This document shows, in pieces, positions 23,044 through 34,584 of a stretch of DNA of 64,000 bases (the first letter of the stretch is position 1; every line of letters begins with the position of its first letter). The notes under the pieces are model-generated. The model worked only from the letters and a program-made list of their open reading frames with translations. It was not told where the DNA came from and did no database searches. Origin of the DNA: Massospora cicadina. Its lineage: Eukaryota > Entomophthoromycota > Entomophthoromycetes > Entomophthorales > Entomophthoraceae. A program made the position numbers and the translations under genes. The stretch lies in contig JAKSZP010018562.1 of the NCBI GenBank assembly GCA_022478985.1, forward strand, positions 1 to 64,000, read 5' to 3'.

Positions 23044-24049
23044 TGTCGTGATTTTAACCAGATGAAATCCTCAAATGATGAAGCATAATTTGGAATGATA
23101 TAGCCAATCCTGGAGGAATGGTTTATTGACTGAATTTCGTGGTATTTAGTTTGATTGCTGGTTAGTTGCTCCCCAATTTGGATTGAGCTGAAATTAGTAT
23201 TCTGGCGAGTTTGGTATTTAGGTTTGAATGGGGCCAATCGGTGGCCCTAAATTAGTAGAAGGATCACCAGCAACTAATAGCTGAGGATGATCCAATCAGT
23301 CATTGGAATCAGAGGTTGACGCCAACAGCCATTTGTGGTCCATTGTGGGATTTCTGGTGGAAAGCCAATGATTTGCTTATCCATGAATTCGCTGGCTGAT
23401 AATCCAATGTTGGCGGATCCAACAATTATGAACTTGAGGTGGCCAAAGTTGTTTCTGGTGCCTCATTTATTATCAAGATTAGACAAGAAGTGATGTTGGC
23501 AAGATGCCAGGATATTCTGAGTTAAAGCAAGCAACCAAAGTGGTTTCCAGTGCAATTATATCAACTCAAAGGTCAAATGCAAATTTGACATTTATTTGGA
23601 TTAATCATTCCTATGGTTCACTGATGACTTAAAGTTGAGGATGAACAAAAACTAATTCAGACATTGGGAAGGATGGAGCAAGAGGGTTGACACCAGGGAA
23701 GAGAAGAAAGTAGATGAAGAAGAAGAAAAAGAAAAGTGGTTGGCTGGAATAAGCGGAAGAGCTGATGGGTCGGTGGTGGGCGCAGTAGCCCTTTATTAAA
23801 TAGTATAAATTCCTGGCTCTTCCCTTTCAATAAACATCTCCCTTTGCTCATTCTTATTATGATTTAAGTTTATATTTATTTTGTTGTTTAGGGAGTGAGT
23901 ATAGGGGATCCCCAAAATGGCGTGGGTGGCATGCCAAGGGGTTAGCTGGCGCTGCTAGCCCCAACGCCTAAGGCAAAACGGCAAGGGCTGACCAGTCTTA
24001 ATACTGGTTAGCCTGCCAACTAGCAGAGCCCAAAGTCAAATTTCTGACA
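23044..24049 (+). repeat. Solo LTR with perfect 5-bp target duplication
   Basis: 1,006-bp TGTCG...TGACA block flanked by AGTAT on both sides (23,039-23,043 and 24,050-24,054). It lies in A's leader. Near 23,790-23,840 it has a TATA-like AGTATAAATTC and AATAAA in plus orientation, preceded by a purine-rich run (23,695-23,736). It contains no internal coding region, so it is most simply an LTR left by LTR-LTR recombination. No second copy is visible in the window, so the parent family is unknown. Confidence 0.75.
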
Positions 24050-24137
24050 AGTATTAATTCAATATTAGAACCTCAAAGAGATCATTTAGCAACTATTAAA
24101 TGGTATCTTATCTGTAGGAGGCCAATCCAGTCACTAC

Positions 24138-25900
24138 TGTGCTTCCTTGATGCCTTCCACAATGCGAGATTTATATACCTTGGCTCTAGTACCAGCGGGA
24201 GAGTTGGCCTTGGGTACCAAACGCTATCTACGGAGCTTTGTCCATCCAGCCATTACATCATCTCCTGCAAATAGTTGGGTTGCATCACCATAAAGTCTCC
24301 CAGAACTTTGGGCATACTTAAGCCCTAAACTCAAATACTGTTGTATTTTATAACGTGGCCTTTTCCTTCATTCACAACAATTGGACCATTGTCAGTAAAC
24401 ATCATTCAATTAATTAAGCTCATAACCAACTTGTAGCGTTGAATAGCGGAAATTCAGACTACCTTGATAACCACTCTATTAAATTGTACAACTCCTTGAG
24501 GATGCTTTAAAAACAATGCCTGACCAGATTGAGGACCTTGTGCAGATTCTCCAGCAGCACTACTTGGAGTTAGTCTCCCTTAATATTGCCTTTAGGAGTG
24601 AAGTTTTAAAAGACCCAGAGCTCCCAAAGGCCCAGAAGTACATGAAGGTCCCCATGGGCCTCAAGAACCTTCCAGTCCCATGCTTACTCCTGGAAGCCCT
24701 GATGAGTCCTGAAAAAAAGGATGTTTTAACAGCATTTGGTTCCTTCTAGGACGAAATATGCAATGTGGCTCAAGGGAGCAAGCTCCAAGTGGATGGAGAC
24801 CTTCTCAGCCCTAGATTCACAATCAAGGCCTTGTTGAATGAGATGTATAATTTAATTGCATTTAACAAGCTTACTGATAACTGCATCACCCAGATTGAGC
24901 AATCCTGAATAAGTTTAACATGCACTTGAGTAGATTTGAGAGCCAGCTGCTCCTCCAATGAGCCTAAAATTCAAGCTTTGAAGGTGCATATTGCTCATAA
25001 AGCCTCCATTACCTCACTAAACTAAAAATGGGAAACCATTTAAGAGGTCCTTGAGGGTTTATGACAACAACAGGATCAATAGAATCCTCGCAACTATGCT
25101 GAAACTGAGACTCAAAAGCCTGCATGGTTTCTGGTGTCAACACTCTTTCACTCCCATTATGATTAAATTTAAGCTTAGCTTTAAAGAGAAGTTTACCCCT
25201 AGAGAGAAAAGCTTTGCCTCCTTACTGTACGCTTACAAGGGTTTGATAGAAGAGGCGACTGACCACAGAAGGTGAAGCACATAAACTCTTGTCTTAATAG
25301 TACCGCCTAGGAATTATACTCCCAATTTAAAAGAATGTCACACCTGGGAACTAGTCTGTACCACCCTAATCTAAGAATTTGGAAGCAACCAAACCTTGGA
25401 CAATCTAAAGTAAGCGTTCATGAGCATTGTCTGAACAAAGGGGAATTTTTTGTGGAGCTTTTTAGCCATTTCTATGCCCAAGCACGGCCATTAGTAACCA
25501 CTAATCTTATAAATTTGGACAATGCCATAACTGCAGTCATCTCCGCATTAAGATCTTATTCAGAGGTCCAGATACATATGATTGTCCAGAGAAAGGTTTC
25601 ACTTGCATTCAGGAAATTAAGGAAGTGCTTAATGAAATACTGCATCTACCTTGCACCTTAAGTCTACTGCACCCGTTTCCTCCAAATGTCCTCAGGTCCA
25701 CCTTTTTATAAATCATAGAAACCTGGACCTCATTGCTTCTACTATAATGGGTTCCTTCACAGTGCCAAGTCTTGTTGGAAAAGTCTTGCTGAGGAGGCGG
25801 AAAAAGGGCTTTCAGCATTAAGGACAAGGCACTTAATTCTGACAACCCTGCACCATCTCTAGAACAATCAGTAAACTCTAATGGTTTCAAGGTTGTCATA
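24138..25900 (+). pseudogene. Element A: Gag relic with collagen-like tract and knuckle missing one Cys
   Basis: Plus-strand Gag in several frames. The N-terminal piece has MPSTMRDLY and then TKRYLRSFVHP (24,150-24,260), matching element B. A helical segment rich in Leu and Gln (24,515-24,600) leads to a weaker collagen-like tract at 24,606-24,715 (several Gly-Pro steps, ending at TPGSP). The post-collagen segment near 24,745-24,900 (ICNVAQGSKLQVDGDLL) aligns with B. The capsid-like motif lies at 25,150-25,215 (LSFKEKFTPREKS, where B has YSPGE). The zinc knuckle at 25,734-25,775 keeps C...H...C, but its second Cys is Tyr (CFYYNGFLHSAKSC). The knuckle and frame damage mean no functional Gag. 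Confidence 0.7.
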
Positions 25901-25929
25901 CCAAAAATAAGAAGATTTAGTCACATTGA

Positions 25930-27447
25930 AAATAAAAAACCTGATACTGCTTACTATTCTTCTGACGAATTTCCTATATTCCTCACATTACCTGCACGGT
26001 CTGGGAGTTTAGTTACATTAGTCACCGTTCAAGTCCACTAAATCCTTGTCCACACTATTGTCAACAGTGGTTTCCCATGAATGTTGTTTTTTTCCAAATT
26101 AATAGAAACGCATCAAAATTGCTCCAGACAAGCCACATTACATGGAATACAGCGTGGCTGGGACACAGTACACTTAGTCCATCTAAGTCTATTCTTCTCT
26201 CCCATTCATTTTGGTAAGCTTTCTATGAATAACCCTACCATCGCATTAGATAACCCAAGCTATGACTTAATCCTAAGAACTCAGTATCTCCAAGACTACT
26301 TTTACATAGTGCACTATAATAGGGGATCTTATCCCTGCTGGTACACTGGGTCCTATTGGTTTTTAAAAACTCTCATGATGCCAAAACGGAGGTCAAGGCT
26401 CAGCTTGCCTACTGGAGAGTGAAGACTGAATGAACTGGCTTTATATATCAAATAAGTGGCTCTCACATACAATTACCCTCTATTGCAGTAGATGATCAAG
26501 AGGGTATGCCAATTTATTTGCCTAAGATGGCAAAAGTACCACCAATGTTCCAGGTTATTGTCAACATCTGGGTTAGTGTTAACTTTTCCTCTGGACACCT
26601 GCTAGAAATCTGAGGCCTAGATAACCTGTCTGTCAAGGATATCCTAACCTGTCCGGGAATTTTAAATCCTGCCTACTCTGTATTCATAACGGTTTTGCTG
26701 GCTACCTCACTGAAAACCTAGAATAGTGAGGCTTATAACTCCAGCTTCTTATGTTTGCCTCTTTCCTGTAGAGGCCATCAACAATGTCCTTAGCTTTGTC
26801 AGTCTAAGTGGAATTTGGGTTAGAAACACTCTCATCAGTAGCACTAGCTGAAATCTATAAGGGGAAAAATCTCACTGGTGAGCAACAAGTCAGATTAAAA
26901 AGTTATTGGAGGAGCACTTGGACATCTTTTGACCTCTACCTACAATTTTATAAAATGTATGGCGTCCTACATTACATGGAGACTGGGGACAATCCCACCA
27001 TTTGGTTCCATCCCTACTTAAAAAATAAAGTTGAAGAGGCTCAGGTTGGCTGTTAATCTCAAGCTGATACTTGAAGCTGGGCTATTGGTGCCTTCAAGTA
27101 GCCCTTGGGCCTATCCTCTCTTGCTAGTTCAGAGGAAAAATGGCAACAATAGGGTGGTGATGGACTACCAAAGTCTCAATTTTATTATTAAAAAAGGTAG
27201 CTATCAATTGCTTAAGCTTACTGACTCAATCTGCTTGCTTACAAGGTCCAGTTTTTTTGCAATAAATTTTGCCGCAGATGCTGACAGGTAGAGTTGACAC
27301 TTAAGGCTCAATTAAAATGTGTGATGATTGATGACGAAGGACTATTAAATCCAATCAAAATGCCCTAAGGCCTCTATAATGCGTCTGTTACATTTCAACG
27401 TGCCATGGATGGGATCCTAAGAGACTTTATACTGTTATGTTTTTTAT
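25930..27447 (+). pseudogene. Element A: protease and first half of RT (interrupted by E1)
   Basis: Protease: the active-site region reads TIVNSG near 26,056-26,073 (Asp replaced by Asn), and ALDNPSYDLILRTQYLQ at about 26,245-26,295 aligns with B's protease end. RT: the entry segment KNKVEEAQVGC (26,808-27,056), then SSSPWAYPLLLVQRKNGN and VVMDYQSLN (27,031-27,200). Motif A reads FFAINFAAD, with the catalytic Asp now Asn (27,265-27,267). Broken frames continue to 27,440, where E1's LTR begins; RT resumes at 46,392. Reading across the two halves gives the normal order of RT motifs, which confirms the interruption. Confidence 0.75.
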
Positions 27448-28732
27448 TATTAAACTTTTTGAGGGGATGGCTACTTTTGCAATGAGTACCAAATGTAGAC
27501 TTCTGGTTGTGTGGCTCCTTTTAGCTCTTTAGTTAACTGCACAGTTTTTGATATTGCTTAGTATAAGTTGTTGATAATAATTAACGTTAATTAGTTGGGT
27601 TGGTAATAATATGAAGACTATCACCCTAGTTGATTCATATAGCCATGTTGTAATAATAGTTCCAAAGCTAAACTGGTGCTTGTCCTTCTAATCCATATAA
27701 TACTTCTGAATTGATAAAAAAACTTCTCCCTCTAACTTTTATTCTGGTAGAAATTATTATAGTATTAATTCAGAGGTTCTTCTCTCTCTTAAAAGCGAGT
27801 CTGCAGAGATAGCAATTAAAAAGACAAAGTATATCGTATCTCTTACCTTTTAAACCCAATAAATATATATATCAAATGTATTACAGTCTGAATCACAAGT
27901 GTATATGAGCTTTGCTTAACTGCTTTGTTTATAAAATGCATGGAATTTTATAGGGGAATTCAGAGCCCAACTAAACTGTTGGCGCCCCAATTGGAATTAG
28001 CAGCTATCACCAATAAATTAACCCTCCAACGTCGAGCTCAAGAATGATATTCCTCATTGGTTTAGTCAGATTCCGCTGCTAACCATAGATACAACCTCTT
28101 CTAAGTTGAATTAAAGAACATTCTTAACGCCTTTACTCAACCCTAACATTTTAACCTTATTAGGATAGCAACCAGCTTAGGTAATGGGACTTTTACCCGT
28201 ATACAGCAGGGCATGATACCAAAAAGGTTACTTGTAATTTGCTTATCAAAGTTGTCATTAATCACCAGCAATTCATAAACCCCTTAGTTGATTGGCAGCA
28301 AACCCCAACTGACTTCTACAAGTTAAATATAATATGAATATTATAATTGACAACCTAATCACTTTTTTATTGTCAGGGATCACTCCTAATGAAACATTGA
28401 GCAACCTGCTAAACAAAACCCGTGAATTACTTAACGTTTGCTAGGAATATTTCTTTAAACAATAGTTATCATATACAGAGGAGTGGTAGCATAGCGGGGT
28501 AGTTCCTGCTCCACTCTGGGTCAGTTTTTATTAAAACAGGTTTGAAACCAGCACAGACTAAAAAACTTGGCGTGGTATATTTGTCCCAAGGTTGACCCAC
28601 CTCCTTTACTCTTTTTTAATACTATTATATGCAACAATAACTCCCATATACACAGTGGCCTCATACCCTAGTGGATAAGAGGTTTATTGTAGTAAGTTAA
28701 GCTGGGTATTGTGGGCATACTAAAATTCAACA
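27448..28732 (-). repeat. 3' LTR of E1 (contains a SINE)
   Basis: Matches 44,516-45,642 with many substitutions; shared blocks include CTATCACCCTAGTTGATT and GGTAATGGGACTTTTACCC. It ends TTCAACA and is followed by the PPT region at 28,733-28,747 (CAAGCAGGGGGG on the minus strand). It is about 150 bp longer than its partner, which the SINE at 28,477-28,622 accounts for. Confidence 0.85.
28477..28622 (+). mobile_element. Short tRNA-derived SINE
   Basis: A 146-bp insertion absent from E1's other LTR and from both E2 LTRs. It has a Pol III A box TAGCATAGCGGG (28,487-28,498, a full match to TRGYNNARNNGG), a B box GGTTTGAAACC (28,539-28,549, one or two changes from GGTTCRANNCC) about 50 bp away, and a T-rich 3' end (CTTTTTTAATAC). 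It is flanked by TATCATATAC and TATTATATGC, an imperfect 10-bp duplication. It has no coding capacity and would be moved by LINE machinery. It is not a tRNA gene: I cannot fold a cloverleaf from it. Confidence 0.65.
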
Positions 28733-29840
28733 CCCCCCTGCTTGACCAGATTATCCAGCAATGAAGATTTTCTGGAAGCAGACACTACTTTAATCCCTGA
28801 CTGAGTCCGCCAGCATGGTTTAGAATTCATTTCTCCTAGTTTATCTCCTTTTCATTGCTATATTCGTCTCTGGGTAATCCTTCTTCTTAGCATGTTTCCT
28901 TTTCATGTCCCTTGCTGCTGCCTCCACAGAGCACGGTTCCCATGTCCCACACCATGCCAGCCTTCTTTGGGTGTTGCTGCCGGTAATAGGTCTGTAAAGC
29001 TTATATTCACAGGTCAGGTTTATATGACACTTCATCGTTTGAAGGTACTTCTAAGGTGGCTTCCCTAATTCCTTAATCCCTTTATTCCCCCAGGTTGGGC
29101 TCTCTGTTTTAGATTGGATCAAATCCTCTTTAACCTATTTCTTAGGGCTTTTTTATGGAAGATCCAATATAACCTGTCCTGATCCTGACAACATACTTAT
29201 TACTTTAACGCCTCAGGACTACCCACGGCAGATCCAGTTTCAACCTTGGATGATTCTACTGGATATATAAGGGATCACCATCAGAAGATTTTGATGGAGA
29301 CAAAAGAAAATCACTATTATTATATATTTTCATTTTTATCTTCTTAAACAATTTCCTTTATATTTTTTTTATCTTATATCATTTTTTGTTTTTTTTGTAT
29401 ATTATTTTTTATATGTTTTTTTTGTAATGGGACTTACCCTATTAATAAGTTCATAGGTCCATCTTTTCTTTTCCCCTACCCTGGTTCAGAGCTTCGTCTT
29501 TTGAAATTAACCAACTATCATGGTTCATAGGTCACTTTTAAGACTTAATCAATAAACCAGGACTTAACCTATTGTTAGTAAGTTCAGTGGTCTCACAAAA
29601 ACATTGTGATTATATTCCCCTAGATCCAATACTTTATATAACTAGTATAGATTCAGTTCAATATATGACCATCCATGATGTTCTTTATCATATAGGCATC
29701 GTCACAAACTTGGCGATAATCTCAAATGGAATTGACCATAAAACATAAATCTTGTTTTTTCTTCTAAAAACCATGGGTATTGCAATAGGCTACCCTATCC
29801 ACCACATGTAGAATTTTAGCACTGTTCAGTTCTTGTCATC
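28733..29840 (-). repeat. E1 3' internal module (post-integrase), shared with E2
   Basis: Lies between the end of integrase and the PPT/3' LTR. It aligns with E2's 31,115-32,200, including a module of the type GGACTACyCAyGGCAGATCC (29,215 here) and a T-rich tract at 29,310-29,430. No conserved open frame is evident, so it may be a long 3' untranslated or spacer region. Confidence 0.55.
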
Positions 29841-30097
29841 CATCATCTTCATTTTAATTCTTTTTTTCAATGTGCTATCAAATGAGTGTGATTGATTTCA
29901 ATCATGTATTTTCCTGTTTGATAGATATTGCTTTGCACTAATTTCTGAAGCTGGTTCTACAACAGAATACAAAATCAGCGGTACTGCTGCTCTACATTCA
30001 TATAAAAGTTTGACCACATTTCCCTGTTTCTGTATGATAACAAATATTATATGTGAAGGCAACTGAACTCATATATGGTCCCCAAGCGGAAGTTTAT
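29841..30097 (-). pseudogene. E1: C-terminal part of integrase, beyond E2
   Basis: Minus-strand continuation of E1's integrase. The segment KLLYECRAAVPLILYSVVE (about 29,955-30,011) aligns residue for residue with D's LLYGWHPALPALLYACVED. The preceding part of integrase ends at 34,585, on the other side of E2. This shared boundary shows that E2 inserted into E1's integrase. Sequence below about 29,900 is too decayed to follow. Confidence 0.7.
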
Positions 30098-31114
30098 TGT
30101 AGAAATTTGAAAACCTTGTGCTCAGGAAAATCAGTAATTAGCACCAACTGTGATCCTCTGAGATTCTCGCCTAGGCTCACACTTCTTCTGCACAAGTTCT
30201 TGTTAGCTGTGCTTAATCATTAATACTAAAGATCAAATATGGGTAGTAATAGTATGATCACTATTACTTAAGTTGAGTTTTCAAAAATCCACGTTGAGTA
30301 GAAAGTACAACGCTAAGCTGGTGCACGTCCTTTTTCTCTTTGAAGGTATCTTTATAATTGCAGAGAACGCTTCCATCCTATCTTTTTCCTCTGGTATGCA
30401 ACACTTCCCTATTCTCTTCTTGAAGAGCCCAGCGGAGATCTTGATAGCCAACTACTTTAGACAAAGGATATCCTATCCTCAAACTCTTATATTAAGAGCC
30501 AACTATAAAACCAATGTATATAAGTCTAAAAAACAAATGTAGTTGCTAAATCTAACATTATTATAGATAAAATGAGGGTATTTATAAGGAATTGGCACCA
30601 ATCCCTGTTGGCGCCTTACTTGAAGAGATGGCATACATTGCCATTTGATCAGCCCTCCTCGGGTCCCACTCTCATGGACTTCCATCAATGAGATAGTTGG
30701 GGTTTTTATCCTTCTAGCCCCTGCATCCATTAAATGCTTCCCCACATTCATTAATTACACCAGAAGTTGTTTTAGATGCATAATCAGAACTTCATAATTT
30801 GAAACCCCTTCTCATCAATTAGCAACTAAATCCAATCAACTTACAAGAATTAATTTTATTCTAATATAAATTTTGATAACTTAATTTCTCACTAATTGTT
30901 AGGGACATCCCTGACGAGAGTTAAGCATTCTAGCATATCTATTGGATGGGTTAACCACAGCGATTCACTTGATGAATATTTGAACAATACCACCAAACAA
31001 TAATTATCTTTTAAAAATGATAACTCCCATATCCACTAGTGAAACGAATCCCCTAGTAAATATGCGCCTATCATAATCTAAGTAGCTGGGTAATAAAAAA
31101 TCAATTTTCCAACA
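30098..31114 (-). repeat. 3' LTR of E2
   Basis: Near-full-length match to 33,564-34,584, for example GACAAAGGATATCCTATCCTC and ATTTATAAGGAATTG. TGTAGAAATTTG at the left end, TTTTCCAACA at the right. The adjoining PPT (31,115-31,127, minus strand) fixes the orientation. Confidence 0.9.
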
Positions 31115-32200
31115 TATCCCCCTCTTGCCTAGATTACCCAGCAAAAAATTAGAACTTGGGGAGAGGATGCCACCTCAGGCCATGGTCTTCATACTTCAAA
31201 ATGACTTCAGCGGGGCACAGCTCTTTTCACACTCATTGCTACTCTTGCCAACCTTTAGCAATGTGAGCCCTCTTCCTTGCTCCATACTTGCTGCCTCCCC
31301 TTGAGAGTAGATTCCCAAAGCATCTTGCCACACCAGTACCATATTGGGAATCCTTGCAATAGATGAACCGGTCAACCTGTACAAACTCCAGGATGATTTC
31401 CACTGACACCTCATTGTTCAACCTGTAAAAAAACTCAGGACGGGTTCATAATGGATCCTTGCCATTCAAGCGTCCTGGGACTACTCATGGCAGATCCTGT
31501 TTTAAAACTGAGCTGTTCCTCCCAATACACTTAAAAGGGACTCTTTCTGGCAGAAATAGTTTCAGTCCATCCTGATCCTGCTGACAACTAAATCTTTTTA
31601 AAAACATCAAGATTTCATCCCAGCAGACCCAGTTACAACCCAAGATGGCCCTGCCAATCATAGGGACTCTTTCCTGTCGTAACTTCCCCTTCCTCCTCAC
31701 TTGGTAGGTGGGAACACATCCAGATGCATTTTCTGTGGTCAAAATAAAATTTTTTTATCAATTTTCCTTTTTTATCTTTTTATATTTCTTATTATTTTTT
31801 ATCTTTTATCATTTATTATTTTTTACTCATAATATTTTTGTAATTTTTGTATTTTCCCTATCATTGTTTGCTGACCTGAACTTTCAGATTAATTCTTCTG
31901 ATACAACTGTAATTGATCCCCTACTTGCATGGACTACTTTGGTACCAATTTTCTCTATCTAAAATTTGTCTAGATTTATTCATATTCTCAGCATTCCTTA
32001 CTCTCTCTTTAGATGACTAATTTAAGATTGATTGATTTCATCCACTACTCTCTGGATTGATCGCCTTTCATTTGGATCTCATCTAGTACCTTAGGACTTC
32101 TCACAATAGACTCAGTTACAACTTTAGCTGGTCCTGCTACCCTCTTTATTCCCAGCATATGTCCGGTGGAACAGGTTCTCTTGTAGTGCTAGATAGTTCT
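31115..32200 (-). repeat. E2 3' internal module with repeated GGACT...GGCAGA units
   Basis: Homologous to E1's 28,733-29,840. A degenerate unit of the kind GGACTnyTCAnGGCAGAyCC recurs at about 31,470, 31,537, 31,664 and 32,095, with a further partial copy at 31,617. A T-rich tract (A-rich in element sense) lies at 31,738-31,860. Minus-strand open frames of 60-85 codons (31,196-31,742) show no known domain. Confidence 0.55.
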
Positions 32201-33500
32201 GCATCTAGACTGAAAGGCCTTTAACCCGAGCTTTTGGCATTTTCTTCCTCCCCTGAGGAAGCACAACATTCACAAATTGGTATGATTTCTTCCTCCAATT
32301 TTGGGTGGCAAATTGTCCCATCGCTCCATTTTTCTGATAATGGCTTTGTTCATTTATCCTTCCACTTGGATCCATCGAGTTTCTTCCCCATTATGACTTG
32401 ATTCTGCTGATCAACGACTTTTTTAATGCTCTCTGGAAAGTCATCTTCTAATTCCGCCATAGTTTGATCATCCTCAGTTATGATTGCTCATAAAATTGAT
32501 TGGCACATTAAAAGTTGCTCCCAACAACTCAAGATGATCTAATCTGTTAGGTAAAAGTTTTTGTACCAGCACTGATGATGTGGTATAATGCAAGTTTCTT
32601 TAGAGTGAAGTGCCACTTGCATTGCAATCTATGTTTAAAATATGATAGCATTTTTACTCCAGCCAGGATCTGTGACACCAGGTAAAAACATTGGCAAAAA
32701 CAACCAGAGTTTCTCCTTATTGAATTGTTTGCTCATAAGCCCTTGTTTTCAGTAAGTCAGTCTTGTAGGGATTCCAAACTCCAGCATAATCGCTTTCTTT
32801 GCTTCAGAGTATGACCAATTGTCCCCATTCAGGTGGAACACAAGATTCTGGCAGTTGGTGTAAAGCAATTAAAAATTTATTACAATTTTTGGCGGTCTGC
32901 ATACCCAGCTATTGTCATTTCAAAAATATGGAAAAACGCTGGTAATTTGTCTTAGTGAATTTCAGGCAATTTCAGCGTAACTCTAAACTCCTCTGTCTCT
33001 CTATTGGTAGAAATCCCCCGGCCAACAACCTGACTAACTGGTGTAACCTCAAGATTAATTTCTGACATAAAAGCAAATGCTTCAAGCACCTTTCTGGATG
33101 GGGGTACCTTTCCAACTGGATATCAGACATTAATACCATCAGCTTCATTTGCTCTTGCATGAGTGTAATCACATATGCGATTCTTTAATTCCTCAATATG
33201 CTTTTCTCACTCATGCCATGACCTCTTGAACCCAGCGTAAACGTTCATTGTCCGCTTCCCATTCATTCTTCAGATAGAAATGTTTTTGACTAATTTGCCT
33301 TCCTAAAGCTTCAAGGAGGAAACTTTCCCACATAGGTTTTATTTCCTATTTAACTTTCTCAACATTTCTTCAGCTTTTTATCTCCTATTACTAAAATTCA
33401 TCCAACTCTGCCTGTGCTGCCAATCAAAACACGTTCTGTTTGAGGGTCTCCAACTCAATCCAGAGGTTCTTAATTATACTAGTACTGATAACTCATTTTT
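32201..33500 (-). pseudogene. E2: Gag relic
   Basis: Minus-strand Gag of the D/E1/F type. The capsid-like segment around 32,770-32,825 reads EAKKAIMLEFGIPTRL, matching AKETIMKEFGSPIRI in E1. The N-terminal open piece is 32,972-33,172. A zinc-knuckle remnant near 32,290-32,330 keeps FATQNW, but its Cys ligands are not recognisable. Multiple stops. It would form particles for E2 RNA; with pol absent, this is the only coding region E2 ever carried in this copy. Confidence 0.7.
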
Positions 33501-33544
33501 ACTAAATCTGACTTTTTTAATTTTTGTTTTAAAAAACACAACTA

Positions 33545-33562
33545 CCCCTGTAGTGAGCACCA
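33545..33562 (-). other. Primer-binding site of E2
   Basis: Minus strand TGGTGCTCACTACAGGGG, one base from the 5' LTR. It is the cleanest version of the site shared by six elements here. Confidence 0.9.
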
Positions 33563-33563
33563 A

Positions 33564-34584
33564 TGTAGAAATTTGGGAACCTTGTTCTCAATCACTTTAA
33601 ATAATTAACAACAACTGTAACCATCTGGGATGCTCGCTTAGGCTTCCACTTCTTCTGCAGAAGTTCTTAATTTGCTGCGCTGAATATCAATAATATCATT
33701 GACCAACTTGGGTAGTAATAGTATGACAACTTTTTCTTAAGTTGCACTTACTTAAATCCACGTTAGTAGAAAGTCCAATGCTAAACTGGTGCACGCCCTT
33801 TTTCTCTTTAAAGGTATGTTTGAAATGGCAGGGAACTCTTCCCTCCTCTCTTCTTCCTCTGGTAGTGAATACTTCCCTATTCTCTTCTTGCAGAGCCCAG
33901 TGGAGATCTTGATAGCCAACTACTTTAGACAAAGGATATCCTATCCTCAAATCCTTATATTAAGAGCCAACTATACAACCAATGTATATAAGTCTAAACA
34001 ACAAATGTAGTTGCTAAATCTAACATTATTATAGAGAAAACGAGGGTATTTATAAGGAATTGTCACCAATCCCTGTTGGCGCCTTACTTGAATAGATGGC
34101 ATACATTGCCGTTTGATCATCCCTCCTTGGGTCCCACTCTCATGGACTTCCCTCAACGAGCTAGTTGGGTTCTGTCGCCTTCTAGCCCCTGCAACCATTA
34201 AATGCTTCCCCACAGTCATTAATTACACCAGAAGTTGTTACATAAGCGTAGTCATAACTTCACAACTTTGAAACCTCTTCTCTTCAATTAGCAACTAAAC
34301 CCAATCAACTTAGTGAATATTATTAGTTTGTAATATAAATTAGATAACTTAATTATTCACTAATTGTCAAAATCATCCTTGAAAAGAGGTAAGCAATCCA
34401 GCGTATAATTTCCAACAGATCAACTATGGCAAATTACCTAATAATTGTTAGAATGATTTACTTAACAGTAGTTATCATCTGAAAATGATAGCTCCCATAT
34501 CCACTAGCAAGAGAATCCCCTAGTGAATATTTGCATATTATAATCCAAGTAGCTGAGTAATATTGCCATATTAATTTTCCAACA
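33564..34584 (-). repeat. 5' LTR of E2
   Basis: Partner of 30,098-31,114. In element sense TGTTGGAAAATT...TTTCTACA. The same TGTTGG and CTACA ends recur in other elements of this group. Confidence 0.9.

Larger units (their letters stand above)
30098..34584 (-). mobile_element. Element E2: short gypsy-type element without pol
   Basis: LTRs 30,098-31,114 and 33,564-34,584 (1,017 and 1,021 bp) flank only 2.45 kb on the minus strand: PBS, a gag of the D/E1 type, then a 3' module ending in a PPT (CAAGAGGGGGATA). I find no protease, RT, RNase H or integrase motif, so it depends on proteins of related elements or is a deletion derivative. It sits inside E1's integrase. Flanks TTTAT and TCTTT do not form a clean duplication, so the duplication has decayed or the end is off by a base or two. 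Confidence 0.85.

Noticed and set aside
28481..28560. Possible tRNA gene (A and B boxes)
   Set aside because: No acceptor stem or cloverleaf can be formed, and the block is an insertion in an LTR with a T-rich end; called a SINE instead.
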